This document shows, piece after piece, positions 21,622 through 30,590 of a DNA stretch of 64,000 nucleotides. The stretch is from Knoellia sp. p5-6-4 (lineage in GTDB: Bacteria; Actinomycetota; Actinomycetes; Actinomycetales; Dermatophilaceae). The stretch covers positions 1,360,437-1,424,436 of the forward strand of contig NZ_JARGZF010000001.1 in NCBI RefSeq assembly GCF_029222705.1, read 5' to 3'. Below the pieces are notes generated by a model that did no database searches, was not told the DNA's origin, and saw only the letters and a list, made by a program, of their open reading frames with translations. The number at the start of each line of letters is the position of its first letter. Position 1 is the stretch's first letter. A program made the translations under genes and the position numbers.

Positions 21622-23409
21622 TCAGCGACCCACGGCATAGCCCTGCATCCCCCGCGGGTTGGCGCCGGCGCGCAGCACCCCCGAACCCGGGTCGCGCGTG
21701 ACGGCGCAGAGCCGGCCGAGGCTCCAGGGGTCCGAGACGCGCACCGTGTGGCCGCGGCGCTCGAGGTCGGCAAAGGTGTCGTCGCCGAGCCGGTCCTCGG
21801 CGACGATGACGCCGGGCTCGGTCTCCCGCGGGTAGAACGAACCGGGGAAGCTGGTGGTGTGCCACGCCGGGGCGTCGATGGCCTCCTGGAGCCCCTGGCC
21901 CTGAACGAGGTGGCGCAGCAGGAAGAGCAGCTGCCACTGGTCCTGCTGGTCGCCCCCGGGCGAACCGCAGGCCAGGTAGGGCTGTCCGTCACGCAGCACC
22001 AGGGTGGGGGTGAGCGTGGTGCGCGGGCGCTTGCCGGGTGCGAGCGAGGAGGCGAGCCCCTCCTCGAGCCAGAACATCTGCATCCGGCTGCCCAGACAGA
22101 AGCCGAGCTCGGGGATGGTGGGCGAGCTCTGCAGCCAGCCACCGCTCGGCGTCGCCGAGACCATGTTCCCCCAGCGGTCCACGACGTCCACGTGGCAGGT
22201 GTCCCCACGCGTGACGCCCGACCGCGACACCGTGGGTTCCCCGGTGGTCGCGTCACCGGTACCGGTCGCGCGCTCGGCTCCGCCCTGCACGTATGCCGCG
22301 ACAGCCGGTTCGCGTCCGTCCGGGCTGCCGGGTCGCAGGTCCTCCGAGGCACGCTCGCCGATGAGCGAGGCGCGCTCGGCCGCGTAGGCGGTGGAGAGCA
22401 GGGCCTCGAGGGGGACCTCCCCGTCGCCGTACCAGGCCTCGCGGTCGGCGAAGGCGAGCTTGAGGGACTCGGCGACCACGTGGATGCCGTCGGGGGTGCC
22501 CGGGTCCAGCGCGGCCGGGTCAGCCACCGCATCGAGCAGGCGCAAGGTCTGGAGCAGGGCCGGCCCCTGGCCCCACGGGCCGGTCTTGGCCACGGTGTGC
22601 CCCTGCCACTCGATGGTGGCCGGGTCCTCCCACGACGCCGCGTAGGCAGCCATGTCGGCGCCGGTCACGAGACCGGAGTGCGCCTCACCGCTGGAGTCAC
22701 GAAACGCCTTGCGCGAGAATGCATCGACGGCCTCGGCGACGAAGCCCTGGCTCCACGCCCGGCGGGCTGCGTCGATCTGGGCCTCGCGGCTTCCCCCCGC
22801 CGCCTGCCCCTCCCGCACGAGCCGCTCCAACGTGTCGGCGTAGGTCGGGTTGGCGAACAGGGACCCCGGCTGCGGCGCACGGCCCCGGCTGAGCCAGAGG
22901 TCGGCCGAGGTGGGCCAGTCGTTCTCGAACAGCTCACGCACCGTCTCGATCGTGGCGCTGACGCGTCCGATGAGCGGGTGGCCGGAGCGGGCATAGCCGA
23001 TGGCCGGCTCAAGCACCTCGAGGAGGCTGCGCGTCCCGCTGTCACGCAACAGCAACAGCCACGCGTCCACCGCTCCGGGCACGGCTGCCGCCAAGGGGCC
23101 GGAACCGGGGATGAGGTCAAGGCCCTCTGCCCGGTAGTGCTCGATCGTGGCGGCCGCCGGCGCGGGCCCCTGCCCGGCGAGCACTCGGGGGCGGGGGTCC
23201 TCGGCCGTGGCGATGATCGCCGGCACCTCACCTCCCGGCCCGTTGAGGTGTGGCTCCACGATGTGCAGCACGAAGCCGGCGGCGACCGCTGCGTCGAAGG
23301 CGTTGCCACCGAGCTCGAGGAGGCGCATCGCCGACTGGGAGGCCGCCCAGTGCGTCGACGACACCATGCCGAAGGTGCCCTCGAGCGTCGGCCGGGTCGT
23401 GAAGGTCAT
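21622..23409 (-). CDS. Gamma-glutamyltransferase-family Ntn-hydrolase, no signal peptide
   Basis: The protein has 595 residues. The autocatalytic site is GDTCHVDVVDRWGNMVSATPSGGW, with Thr404 as the likely nucleophile after cleavage into large and small subunits. A later GSPGGDQQ stretch matches the family's glycine-rich oxyanion loop. The start MTFTTRPTLEGTFGMV carries no export signal, so it probably works in the cytosol on imported substrates. Family members hydrolyse gamma-glutamyl peptides or other amides; the true substrate is not fixed by sequence. Its ATG overlaps the stop of the upstream ABC ATPase, so it is the last gene of the peptide-transport operon. That placement supports breakdown of peptides brought in by the transporter. 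Confidence 0.87.
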   Translation of the reverse strand: MTFTTRPTLEGTFGMVSSTHWAASQSAMRLLELGGNAFDAAVAAGFVLHIVEPHLNGPGGEVPAIIATAEDPRPRVLAGQGPAPAAATIEHYRAEGLDLIPGSGPLAAAVPGAVDAWLLLLRDSGTRSLLEVLEPAIGYARSGHPLIGRVSATIETVRELFENDWPTSADLWLSRGRAPQPGSLFANPTYADTLERLVREGQAAGGSREAQIDAARRAWSQGFVAEAVDAFSRKAFRDSSGEAHSGLVTGADMAAYAASWEDPATIEWQGHTVAKTGPWGQGPALLQTLRLLDAVADPAALDPGTPDGIHVVAESLKLAFADREAWYGDGEVPLEALLSTAYAAERASLIGERASEDLRPGSPDGREPAVAAYVQGGAERATGTGDATTGEPTVSRSGVTRGDTCHVDVVDRWGNMVSATPSGGWLQSSPTIPELGFCLGSRMQMFWLEEGLASSLAPGKRPRTTLTPTLVLRDGQPYLACGSPGGDQQDQWQLLFLLRHLVQGQGLQEAIDAPAWHTTSFPGSFYPRETEPGVIVAEDRLGDDTFADLERRGHTVRVSDPWSLGRLCAVTRDPGSGVLRAGANPRGMQGYAVGR

Positions 23410-24446
23410 GCGGGGCTCCCTGTCGTGGTGACGGGCTGGTCCTGACGAATGTCCGGGGCGCTCCCGTCCTCGTGCACGAAGTGGCACGCCACCGACGCGC
23501 CCCCCGACCTGCGCAGTGCGGGCACCTCCTCCGCGCACCGGGCGACGGCGACCGGGCAGCGGGTGTGGAACCGGCAGCCGGACGGCGGGTCCATCGCCGA
23601 GGGCAGGTCGTCCCCCAGCAGCACCCGCGTGCGCGACCTCTGGCGCCCCGGGTCCGCCACGGGCGCAGCCGCCAGCAGCGCCTGCGTGTACGGGTGGCGG
23701 GGGCGAGCGAAGATCTCCTCGCGAGAGCCCTGCTCGACGAGCTGCCCGAGGTACATCACGGCGATGTCGTCGGCGAGGTACTCCACGGCCGAGAGGTCGT
23801 GGGTGATGAACAGGCAGGCGAACCCGATGTCGCGCTGGAGGTCGGCCAAGAGGTTGAGCACCGCCGCCTGCACCGAGACGTCGAGGGCGCTGGTGGGCTC
23901 GTCGGCGACGAGCAGCGTCGGCTCCGACATCAGGGCCCGGGCGATGCTGACCCGCTGGCGCTGCCCCCCGGAGAGCTCGTGGGGGTAGCGCCTGGCGACC
24001 TCGGACCGCAGGCCCACGCGCCGCAGCCCGTGGGAGACACGTTCGGCGCGCTCCTTGCGCGAGAGCCGGACTCCCTGGAGCTGGAGCGGCTCGGCGACGA
24101 TGTCACCGACGAGCATGCGCGGGTCGAGCGACCCGGCTGGGTCCTGGAAGACGATGGACACGTCGCGCCGGTGGCTGCGCATCTGCGACCGGGACAGGTG
24201 CGTGATGTCGGTGCCGGCCAGCCGGACCGTGCCACCGGTGGGTTCGACGAGCCGCACGATGCACCGGCCCACCGTCGACTTCCCCGAGCCGCTCTCCCCC
24301 ACCAGCGCCGTGACCTGTCCGCGGCGGATGCGCAGCGAGACGCCGTCCACCGCGCGCACGGGCCCGAAGTGCATGGCGAGGTCGTCGAGCTCGAGCACCA
24401 CCTCGGGGTCGCCTGCGGCGGCCTGGTTGTCGCGGGCCTTGCTCAC
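23406..24446 (-). CDS. Oligopeptide ABC transporter ATP-binding protein (OppF/DppF-like)
   Basis: The protein has 346 residues. It starts at GTG 24446, overlapping the stop of the OppD-like gene. Walker A is GESGSGKST, the signature is LSGGQRQRVSIARAL, Walker B is LLVADEPTSALD, and the switch is THDLSAVEYLADD. The C-terminal oligopeptide-transporter domain with CRFHTRCPVAVARC binds an Fe-S cluster or structural metal in the family. It pairs with the OppD-like ATPase to drive peptide import. The stop overlaps the ATG of the gamma-glutamyltransferase gene. A longer frame upstream is a shadow of the neighbouring gene. Confidence 0.92.
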   Translation of the reverse strand: MSKARDNQAAAGDPEVVLELDDLAMHFGPVRAVDGVSLRIRRGQVTALVGESGSGKSTVGRCIVRLVEPTGGTVRLAGTDITHLSRSQMRSHRRDVSIVFQDPAGSLDPRMLVGDIVAEPLQLQGVRLSRKERAERVSHGLRRVGLRSEVARRYPHELSGGQRQRVSIARALMSEPTLLVADEPTSALDVSVQAAVLNLLADLQRDIGFACLFITHDLSAVEYLADDIAVMYLGQLVEQGSREEIFARPRHPYTQALLAAAPVADPGRQRSRTRVLLGDDLPSAMDPPSGCRFHTRCPVAVARCAEEVPALRRSGGASVACHFVHEDGSAPDIRQDQPVTTTGSPA

Positions 24447-25501
24447 GAGCGCTCCTCCACGGTCGGGCGGGGTCGGTCCCCGCGGGGATGCCAGCACGCC
24501 ACCTCGTGGGGGTGGCCACCGGCCTGGGCTGCCAGCGGCGCCGGTTCCAGCGGCGGCGCCGACGAGGAGCACCGTTGCGTGGCGGCTGGGCACCGGTCCG
24601 CGAAGGTGCACGCGTCGGGCTGGGACTCGAGCACCGGCACGAGTCCCGGGATCTCCTGCAGCCGGTGTGTCCCCGCGTGACGCCCGGGGGTCGGCGAGGC
24701 GCAGAGCAGGCCGGCGGCGTAGTGGTGCTGCGGACGGTCGAACATCCGCTGGGCGCCGGCCCTCTCGACGACGCGGCCGGCATACATCACCACCACCCGG
24801 TCGGCGATGTCCGCGATCACGCCGAGGTCGTGGGTGATCACGAGGATGCTGGTGCCGAACCTGTCCCGCAGGTCGCGGAGCACGTCGAGGATGCCCGCCT
24901 GCACCGTGACGTCGAGGGCGGTCGTGGGCTCGTCCGCCACGAGCACCTTCGGGCTGCACGCCACCGCCATGGCGATCATCACCCGCTGGCGCATGCCGCC
25001 CGACAGCTGGTGCGGGTAGTGCTTCACCCGCTCCCGGGGCGACGGGATGCCCACCAGGGCCAGCAGCTCCACCGCGCGCTCCAGCGCCTGCCGCCGCGAG
25101 AGGCGCTCGTGGACCTGGAGGACCTCGGCGATCTGCCGACCCACGGTGAGCACCGGGTTCAGCGAGCTCATGGGCTCCTGGAAGATGTAGGCGATGTCGC
25201 GCCCCCGGGCGGCGCGCAGCGTGCCGGGACGGGCTCCCACCAGCTCCTCGCCCTGGAGACGTACCGAGCCCTCGACGCGTGCGCTGCGGGGAAGGAGGCC
25301 GGCGAGGCTCATGGCCGTGACGCTCTTGCCGCAGCCGGACTCGCCCACGATCCCGACGATCTCACCGGGAGCCAGACGCAGGTCGACGCCGTCGACGGCC
25401 GAGACCGACCCGGTCTCCGTGCGGAAGGTGACGCTCAGGTCGCGCACCTCGAGGACCGGTGGCGCGTCGGCGAGGTGCTCAGGGGAGGCAACAGCGTTCA
25501 T
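24443..25501 (-). CDS. Oligopeptide ABC transporter ATP-binding protein (OppD/DppD-like)
   Basis: The protein has 352 residues. Motifs in order: GESGCGKSV (Walker A, near residue 54), [15 protein letters not shown] (Q-loop), [15 protein letters not shown] (signature), [13 protein letters not shown] (Walker B), and [13 protein letters not shown] (switch His). The C-terminus has the [14 protein letters not shown] cysteine motif typical of peptide-type ABC ATPases. It forms the asymmetric ATPase pair with the downstream OppF-like protein. The start overlaps the OppC stop (ATGA) and the stop overlaps the OppF GTG, so the operon is strictly coupled. Confidence 0.93.
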   Translation of the reverse strand: MNAVASPEHLADAPPVLEVRDLSVTFRTETGSVSAVDGVDLRLAPGEIVGIVGESGCGKSVTAMSLAGLLPRSARVEGSVRLQGEELVGARPGTLRAARGRDIAYIFQEPMSSLNPVLTVGRQIAEVLQVHERLSRRQALERAVELLALVGIPSPRERVKHYPHQLSGGMRQRVMIAMAVACSPKVLVADEPTTALDVTVQAGILDVLRDLRDRFGTSILVITHDLGVIADIADRVVVMYAGRVVERAGAQRMFDRPQHHYAAGLLCASPTPGRHAGTHRLQEIPGLVPVLESQPDACTFADRCPAATQRCSSSAPPLEPAPLAAQAGGHPHEVACWHPRGDRPRPTVEERS

Positions 25502-26391
25502 CGGCGGTTCGCCTTCGGGTCGAGGGCGTCGCGCAGGCTGTCACCGAACACGTTGAACGCCAGGGCAAGGGTCATGATGGCCAGGCCTGGCAGGACCGCC
25601 GCCCACGGGGCCCGCGCCGCGAACTGCTGTGCGTTCGCCAGCATGGTGCCGAGGCTCGGGGAGGGTGGCTGGATGCCCAGCCCGAGGAAGGACAGGACGG
25701 CCTCGCCGAGGATGGCGGCCGGGATGGCGACCGTGGCCTGCACCAGCACGACCGAGGTCGCGTTGGGCAGGATGTGCCTGCGCAGCACCCACAGGTCGCT
25801 GGCGCCGTCCACCACTGCCGCGGCCACGAAGTCGAGCGACTTCAGGCGAAGCGCGTCGGAACGGACCACGCGGATGACGCCCGGTATCTGGGCGATGCCG
25901 ATGGCCACGGCGGCGTTGCCCAGGCTGGCACCGCGGATCGCCGCGAAGCCGACGGCGAGGATGAGGAACGGGAAGGCGAGCAACAGGTCGGTCAGACGCG
26001 AGATCACCGAGTCGGCCGCACGGAAGTAGCCGGCGACCAGACCGAGGGGCACGCCGATGACCAGGGCGGTGAAGACCGCCAGCGCCGCGACCTGCAGCGA
26101 CGCCCTGCTGCCCAGGATGATGCGCGACAGCACGTCGCGCCCGAGGTCGTCGGTGCCCAGCAGGTGCCCCGGGGTGCCCGGCGGCGCCAGGGTGTTGGCG
26201 AAGTCGGTCTGCTCGGGGGCGTACGGCGCCAACAGCGGCGCGAACATGGCCACGACGACCGCCACTGCGAGCACGACGGAGCTGATGACGGCCAACGGGT
26301 TCCGGCGCAGCCGCCGGATGACCCGGGACCCCTGGGACGCCTCGGCCGGAGCCGATGCGGGCGCCTGGGTGAGGGCGGTGTCGACACTCAT
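25498..26391 (-). CDS. Peptide ABC transporter permease (OppC/DppC-like)
   Basis: The protein has 297 residues with six predicted membrane segments. The N-terminus carries the OppC-specific RRLRRNPLAVISSVVL, then GTDDLGRDVLSRIILGSR. The ATPase-coupling EAA-type loop is near residue 210 (FVAAAVVDGASDLWVLRRHILPN), and the end has GDSLRDALDPK. It should pair with an OppB-type permease, which here is interrupted by a stop codon, so the transporter may not work unless the stop is suppressed or complemented. The start ATG 26391 overlaps the end of oppB by four bases. Confidence 0.92.
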   Translation of the reverse strand: MSVDTALTQAPASAPAEASQGSRVIRRLRRNPLAVISSVVLAVAVVVAMFAPLLAPYAPEQTDFANTLAPPGTPGHLLGTDDLGRDVLSRIILGSRASLQVAALAVFTALVIGVPLGLVAGYFRAADSVISRLTDLLLAFPFLILAVGFAAIRGASLGNAAVAIGIAQIPGVIRVVRSDALRLKSLDFVAAAVVDGASDLWVLRRHILPNATSVVLVQATVAIPAAILGEAVLSFLGLGIQPPSPSLGTMLANAQQFAARAPWAAVLPGLAIMTLALAFNVFGDSLRDALDPKANRR

Positions 26392-27344
26392 GAGGCATCT
26401 CCGGTGACGCGGACCCGGGGGTCGATGATCGAGTAGAGCAGGTCGACGGCGAAGTTGATCACGATGTAGGCGGTCGCGGTGACGAGGACGACGGCCTGGA
26501 TGACGGGGTAGTCGCGCTGGAAGACCGCGTCGATCGTGAGCTTGCCGAAGCCCGGCAGGCCGAAGATCTGCTCCGTCACCACGGCGCCTGAGATGAGTCC
26601 GCCGAGCTGCAGGCCCACGATGGTCACGACCACGATGAGGCTGTTGCGCAGGGCGTGCCGGCCGATGACTGCGCGCGGCCTCAGCCCCTTGGCCTCGGCG
26701 GTGCGGACGAAGTCGGTGGACAGGGCGTCGAGCATCGACGAACGCGTCTGTCGCATGATCACGGCCGACAGTCCGGTGCCGAGGATGACCGCGGGCAGGG
26801 CCAGGTGGTGCAGGTTCTGGGCCAGGCCCTCCGACACCGGCACGAAGCCCGAGGCGGGGAACAGGCCCGTTGCGACCGAGAGCTACAGGATCGCGACCAG
26901 GCCGAGCCAGAAGTGCGGCACGGACAGCCCGAGAAGGGCGAGGGCGTTGGCCACCCACTCGGCGGGACGTCCCCGGCGGACGGCGGCCACGACGCCGGCG
27001 CCGACGCCGAGGACCACGGCGATCGCGATGGCCAGGAGCGACAGCTCGAGCGTGACGGGCAGCGCCGTGCGGAGCATGTCGCTCACGGGCTGACCGGTGC
27101 GGATCGAGGTGCCGAGATCTCCCTGGAGCGCGTTGGTCAGGAAGGCCCAGAACTGCACCGGCAGCGACTGGTCGAGGCCGTACTCGCTCCGGATGGCCGC
27201 CAGCGCCTCCGGAGTCCGGTCCTCGCCCGCGAGGGCGAGGGCAGGGTCACCGGGGAGCGCACGGACGCCGAGGAACACCACGACGGTGGCCAGCACCAGG
27301 GTCAGCAGGGAGTGCCAGGCCCTGCGCAGAAGGTAGCCCCGCAC
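26388..27344 (-). pseudogene. Peptide ABC transporter permease (OppB/DppB-like) broken by an in-frame stop
   Basis: The full frame would encode 318 residues, normal for OppB. A TAG at 26883-26885 interrupts it after VPHFWLGLVAIL. The reading frame then continues without a shift through LSVATGLFPASGFVPVSEG and on to the family's normal end (NFAVDLLYSIIDPRVRV). Both halves are otherwise well conserved: the N-terminal GVRALPGDPALALAG and GLDQSLPVQFW, and the C-terminal coupling loop DFVRTAEAKGL. A single base change would restore the gene. Either this is a recent nonsense mutation, a read-through case, or a sequencing error. The flanking genes of the operon are intact. Confidence 0.88.
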
Positions 27345-27349
27345 GGCGC

Positions 27350-29035
27350 CTACTTGGCCATCCCGGCGAAGCCGAGCCGGACCACACCGTCGGGGAACAC
27401 CTGGACACCCTTGACCTTGGTCGACACCCCGGTCAGGTTCCGTTGGCGGTAGAGGTAGATCAGCGGGTTGTCCTGGTGCAGCTTGTCGACGACCTGGGCA
27501 TACAGGCCCTGGCGCTCGGCAAGGTCCTGGGACTCGCGCGCCTTCTCGAGCAGGCTGTCGACCTCGGCGTTGTTGTAGCCCGCGACGTTCTGGCTGCCGC
27601 CGGTGCCGACGAAGTTGGTGATGTTGGCGTCGGGGTCGATGCGGCCGGACCAGCCGAGCTGCAGCAGGGAGAAGTCACCGCGGTCCTGCTGGTCGAGCAG
27701 CGAGGCGTACTCGACGGGCTGGATCTTCAGGTCGAACCCGCCCTCCTTGACCATGGACTGGAGTGCCTGGGCGAGTCGAAGGCTGTCCGGGTTGTTGGAG
27801 GTGATCATCTGGATCGGGAACGGCGTCGTGACGCCGGCTTCCTTCAGCAGCGCCTTGGCCTTGGCCGGGTCGTGAGGCGTGCACTTCTGCACGGCCTCCG
27901 TGGAGAACTCGCTCTTGGGCGAGATGGGCGAGCAGGCCACGGTGTTGTAGTCGTTGAAGACGACCTTCACCAGCCCGGCCCGGTCGATGGCGTACTCGAA
28001 CGCCTGGCGGATGCGGGGGTCTTTGGCCTCGGGCCGGTCGATCGCCTTCGCCGGGGTGCCGACGCCGTCGACGTTGCCCACGTTGAAGGTGACGCCCTGG
28101 TAGCCCAGCGACTGCGACTGCAGGATCTGCAGGCTCTTCTCCTTCTGGAGGGCGGGGACGTCCTGCGCGGAGAGCGAGTCGGCCACCATGACGTCACCGG
28201 ACCGGAGGTTCGCGGCGCGGATGCTGGCATCGGTGATGATCCGGTAGGTGATCTTGTCGAAGTTGACCTTGTCGGCGTCGTAGAAGTTCGGGTCCTTCAC
28301 GAGCTCGATGGAGTTCTGCGGCACGCGCTTGGAGAACTTGAACGGGCCGACGCACACGGGCGCGGTGGCGAACTTCGAGCCCAGCGCCTTGGTCGCCTTC
28401 GGGCTGAGGATCCTGCCGGCGCGGTCGGTCAGCGCGGCCGTCAGCGGAGCGAAGGGCTTCGAGAGCGTGATCACCACGGTCTTGGCGTCCTTGGCCTCGA
28501 CCTTGGTGACCGGCCCGAGCTCGCTCTTGCGGCCCGACCCCTCGAGGGTCAGGTTGCGCTCGAGGGTCGACTTGACCGCCTCGGCGTTGAACGGCGTGCC
28601 GTCGGCGAAGGTCACGCCGTCGCGCACGGGGATGGTGACGGTCCTGCCGTCGCCGCTGACGGTGGGAAGCGCGGTGGCCAGCTGCGGCACGACCTTGGCG
28701 TCCTGGTCGACGTCGTAGAGCTTCTGGCACATCGCGTGGAAGACGTACCTCGAGTAGAGGCTGCCCGACAAGGTCGGGTCGAGCTGGTCGGGCTCTGCGG
28801 AGAGCGCCATCACCAGCGCGCCACCCTTGGCCACCTCGCCGGCGGAGGCGGGCTCACCGTAGGCGTCCGAGCCGGCGGCACCCGCCGCCGCCCCACCGCT
28901 GGCGGTGCCCCCGCCCTGGCCCTCGGCCGGTCCGACGGCGCTGCACCCGGCAGCCGTGAGCGAGGCTGCGGCGACCGCCAGTGCCACCAGGCGTCGTCCG
29001 TGCCCGGACGAGGGAAGGAAGAGATGCGTGGTCAT
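27350..29035 (-). CDS. Peptide ABC transporter substrate-binding lipoprotein (family 5, OppA/DppA-like)
   Basis: The protein has 561 residues. A signal peptide ends in the lipobox TAAGC (Cys31), followed by a Gly/Ala-rich linker and a SBP family 5 body (LVMALSAEPDQLDPTLSGSLYSRY, then VRDGVTFADGTPFNAEAVKSTLERN). It captures peptides outside the cell and delivers them to the OppBC permease. ATG 29035 is preceded by GGAG. It is the first gene of the operon that runs through oppB, oppC, oppD, oppF and the gamma-glutamyltransferase gene. A GntR-like site (29105-29118) lies about 70 bases upstream, probably at the promoter. The five-base gap to oppB indicates co-transcription. Confidence 0.92.
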   Translation of the reverse strand: MTTHLFLPSSGHGRRLVALAVAAASLTAAGCSAVGPAEGQGGGTASGGAAAGAAGSDAYGEPASAGEVAKGGALVMALSAEPDQLDPTLSGSLYSRYVFHAMCQKLYDVDQDAKVVPQLATALPTVSGDGRTVTIPVRDGVTFADGTPFNAEAVKSTLERNLTLEGSGRKSELGPVTKVEAKDAKTVVITLSKPFAPLTAALTDRAGRILSPKATKALGSKFATAPVCVGPFKFSKRVPQNSIELVKDPNFYDADKVNFDKITYRIITDASIRAANLRSGDVMVADSLSAQDVPALQKEKSLQILQSQSLGYQGVTFNVGNVDGVGTPAKAIDRPEAKDPRIRQAFEYAIDRAGLVKVVFNDYNTVACSPISPKSEFSTEAVQKCTPHDPAKAKALLKEAGVTTPFPIQMITSNNPDSLRLAQALQSMVKEGGFDLKIQPVEYASLLDQQDRGDFSLLQLGWSGRIDPDANITNFVGTGGSQNVAGYNNAEVDSLLEKARESQDLAERQGLYAQVVDKLHQDNPLIYLYRQRNLTGVSTKVKGVQVFPDGVVRLGFAGMAK

Positions 29036-29104
29036 GAGGCGCTCCGCTGCAAGGGGATTGGAGGGATTTCGCCCGAAAGGGGCCGATTCCTGCGACCGTA
29101 TCCT

Positions 29105-29118
29105 GTATACAAACGACA
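29105..29118 (-). promoter_or_regulatory. Candidate GntR/FCD site upstream of the peptide-transport operon
   Basis: On the minus strand the word TGTCGTTTGTATAC agrees with TGTCTTTCGTATAC before the GntR gene at 12 of 14 positions. Both stand 60-70 bases before the start codon they precede and in the same orientation to it. The core TGTATACA is a perfect palindrome. Confidence 0.5.
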
Positions 29119-29294
29119 GAGAAGGCCTCAGCGGAACTTTTTTCCTCCCGCGCACCTCCCCCCCCCGCTTCGAGGATTCACGAGAAGCGGTCGTCCACGT
29201 CTCAGCATCCAAACGTCCTGTTTGTCCGATTAAAACCTTTGGTTATCTCTCTGGGAGACCTGCCAGCCCAGACCCCGAGACCCCTGGAGAAGAC

Positions 29295-30557
29295 GTGGCC
29301 CTGCTCACCGGCGTCGCCGACGCCCTCAGCACCGAGCGCCGCCCGGCGCCCGAGCCCCCGACGGCACCGCCGGCCAAGCGGGTGCCGCTCGCCGCGGGCC
29401 TCACCCTCGCCGTCGCCCTCGCGGGCGCCGTTGCGGCCACCGCCGGGCTGCGGCTCACCCTGCTGTTCGTGGTGGGCCTGGCGCTCGGGGTGGCGCTGTT
29501 CAACTCGCGGTTCGGCTTCACCAGCGCCTGGCGGCAGCTGGTGGCGGTCGGCCAGGGCCGGGCCCTGCAGGCGCACATGCTGATGCTCGCGGTCGCCTGC
29601 CTGCTGTTCGCTCCGCTGCTGGCGGCGGGCACCGGCTTCCGCGGCGTCGAGATCGAGGGCTCGGTCTCCCCTGTCGGGACCAGCCTGCTCGTGGGTGCCT
29701 TCCTCTTCGGCATCGGCATGCAGATCGGCGGCTCCTGCGCCTCCGGCACCCTCTTCGCCATCGGCAGCGGACAGACCGCGATCGTCCTGACCCTGGCCGG
29801 GTTCATCGCCGGCTCGGTGCTCGGCGCCTGGCACCTGCCCTTCTGGACGACCCAGATGCCCACCGGACCGGAGGTGTCCTTCGCCGACACCCCGCTCGGC
29901 TACCCCGGCGCCGTCCTCATCTCGCTGACCCTGATGGCCCTGGTCGTGGGCGCGACCGTCGTCATCGGCCGCCGGCGCCAGCCCCCTGCCCTCGACCGCC
30001 CACCGGTGGCCCGCGGGGTGGCCCGCGTCATCCGCGGCTCGTGGCCCATCTGGGTCGGCGCCCTGGTGCTCGCCGGCCTCAACGCCCTCACCCTGTGGCT
30101 CTCCGGGGGCGCCTGGGGCGTCACCTCGGCCTTCGCCCTCTGGGGCTCCAAGGCGCTCGACGCGGTCGGAGTGGACGTGGCCTCCTGGGGCTACTGGCAG
30201 AATCCCGGCAACGCCGAGAAGCTCGCAGGCCCCGTGCTCGCCGACAGGACCTCGGTGATGAACGTCGGCATCATGGTCGGCGCGCTCATCGCCTCCGCCG
30301 CGGCCGGCGCGTTCACCCTGCACCGCCGGATCCCGGGCAAGCTGGCCGCCGGAGCCGTCATCGGCGGCATCCTCATGGGCTACGGCGCGCGCCTGGCCTA
30401 CGGCTGCAACATCGGTGCCTACTTCGGCGGCATCGCCTCGTTCAGCCTGCACGGCTGGGTGTGGGGTGCGGTGGCCATCCTCGGCACGGTGGTGGGGCTC
30501 AGGGCCCGGCCGCTCTTCGGGCTGGGCAACCCCAAGCCGACCGACTCCGTCTGCTGA
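29295..30557 (+). CDS. YeeE/YedE family transporter (thiosulfate/sulfur compound permease)
   Basis: The protein has 420 residues with about ten hydrophobic segments. The two family motifs with conserved cysteines are GIGMQIGGSCASGTLFAIGSG near residue 145 and MGYGARLAYGCNIGAYFGGI near residue 375; in bacterial YeeE these cysteines line a thiosulfate-conducting path. GTG 29295 has GGAGA upstream; the open frame before it crosses the promoter region of the divergent peptide operon and lacks family similarity. The adjacent sulfur-handling partners (TusA, rhodanese) often seen with YeeE are not present here. The gene diverges from oppA and is followed by a DUF488 gene on the same strand. Confidence 0.87.
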   Translation: MALLTGVADALSTERRPAPEPPTAPPAKRVPLAAGLTLAVALAGAVAATAGLRLTLLFVVGLALGVALFNSRFGFTSAWRQLVAVGQGRALQAHMLMLAVACLLFAPLLAAGTGFRGVEIEGSVSPVGTSLLVGAFLFGIGMQIGGSCASGTLFAIGSGQTAIVLTLAGFIAGSVLGAWHLPFWTTQMPTGPEVSFADTPLGYPGAVLISLTLMALVVGATVVIGRRRQPPALDRPPVARGVARVIRGSWPIWVGALVLAGLNALTLWLSGGAWGVTSAFALWGSKALDAVGVDVASWGYWQNPGNAEKLAGPVLADRTSVMNVGIMVGALIASAAAGAFTLHRRIPGKLAAGAVIGGILMGYGARLAYGCNIGAYFGGIASFSLHGWVWGAVAILGTVVGLRARPLFGLGNPKPTDSVC

Positions 30558-30590
30558 CCGGATCCACCCGCCGGCTGCCATGATGCCGCC

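Noticed and set aside
29141-29166. T-run followed by a C-run in the oppA/yeeE intergenic region as a possible terminator
   Set aside because: There is no stem before the T-run, and the location between divergent starts does not call for a terminator.
27443-29233. Long plus-strand open frame antisense to the peptide-binding protein
   Set aside because: Composition is that of a reverse-strand shadow of a high-GC gene; the minus-strand frame is a clear SBP family 5 lipoprotein.
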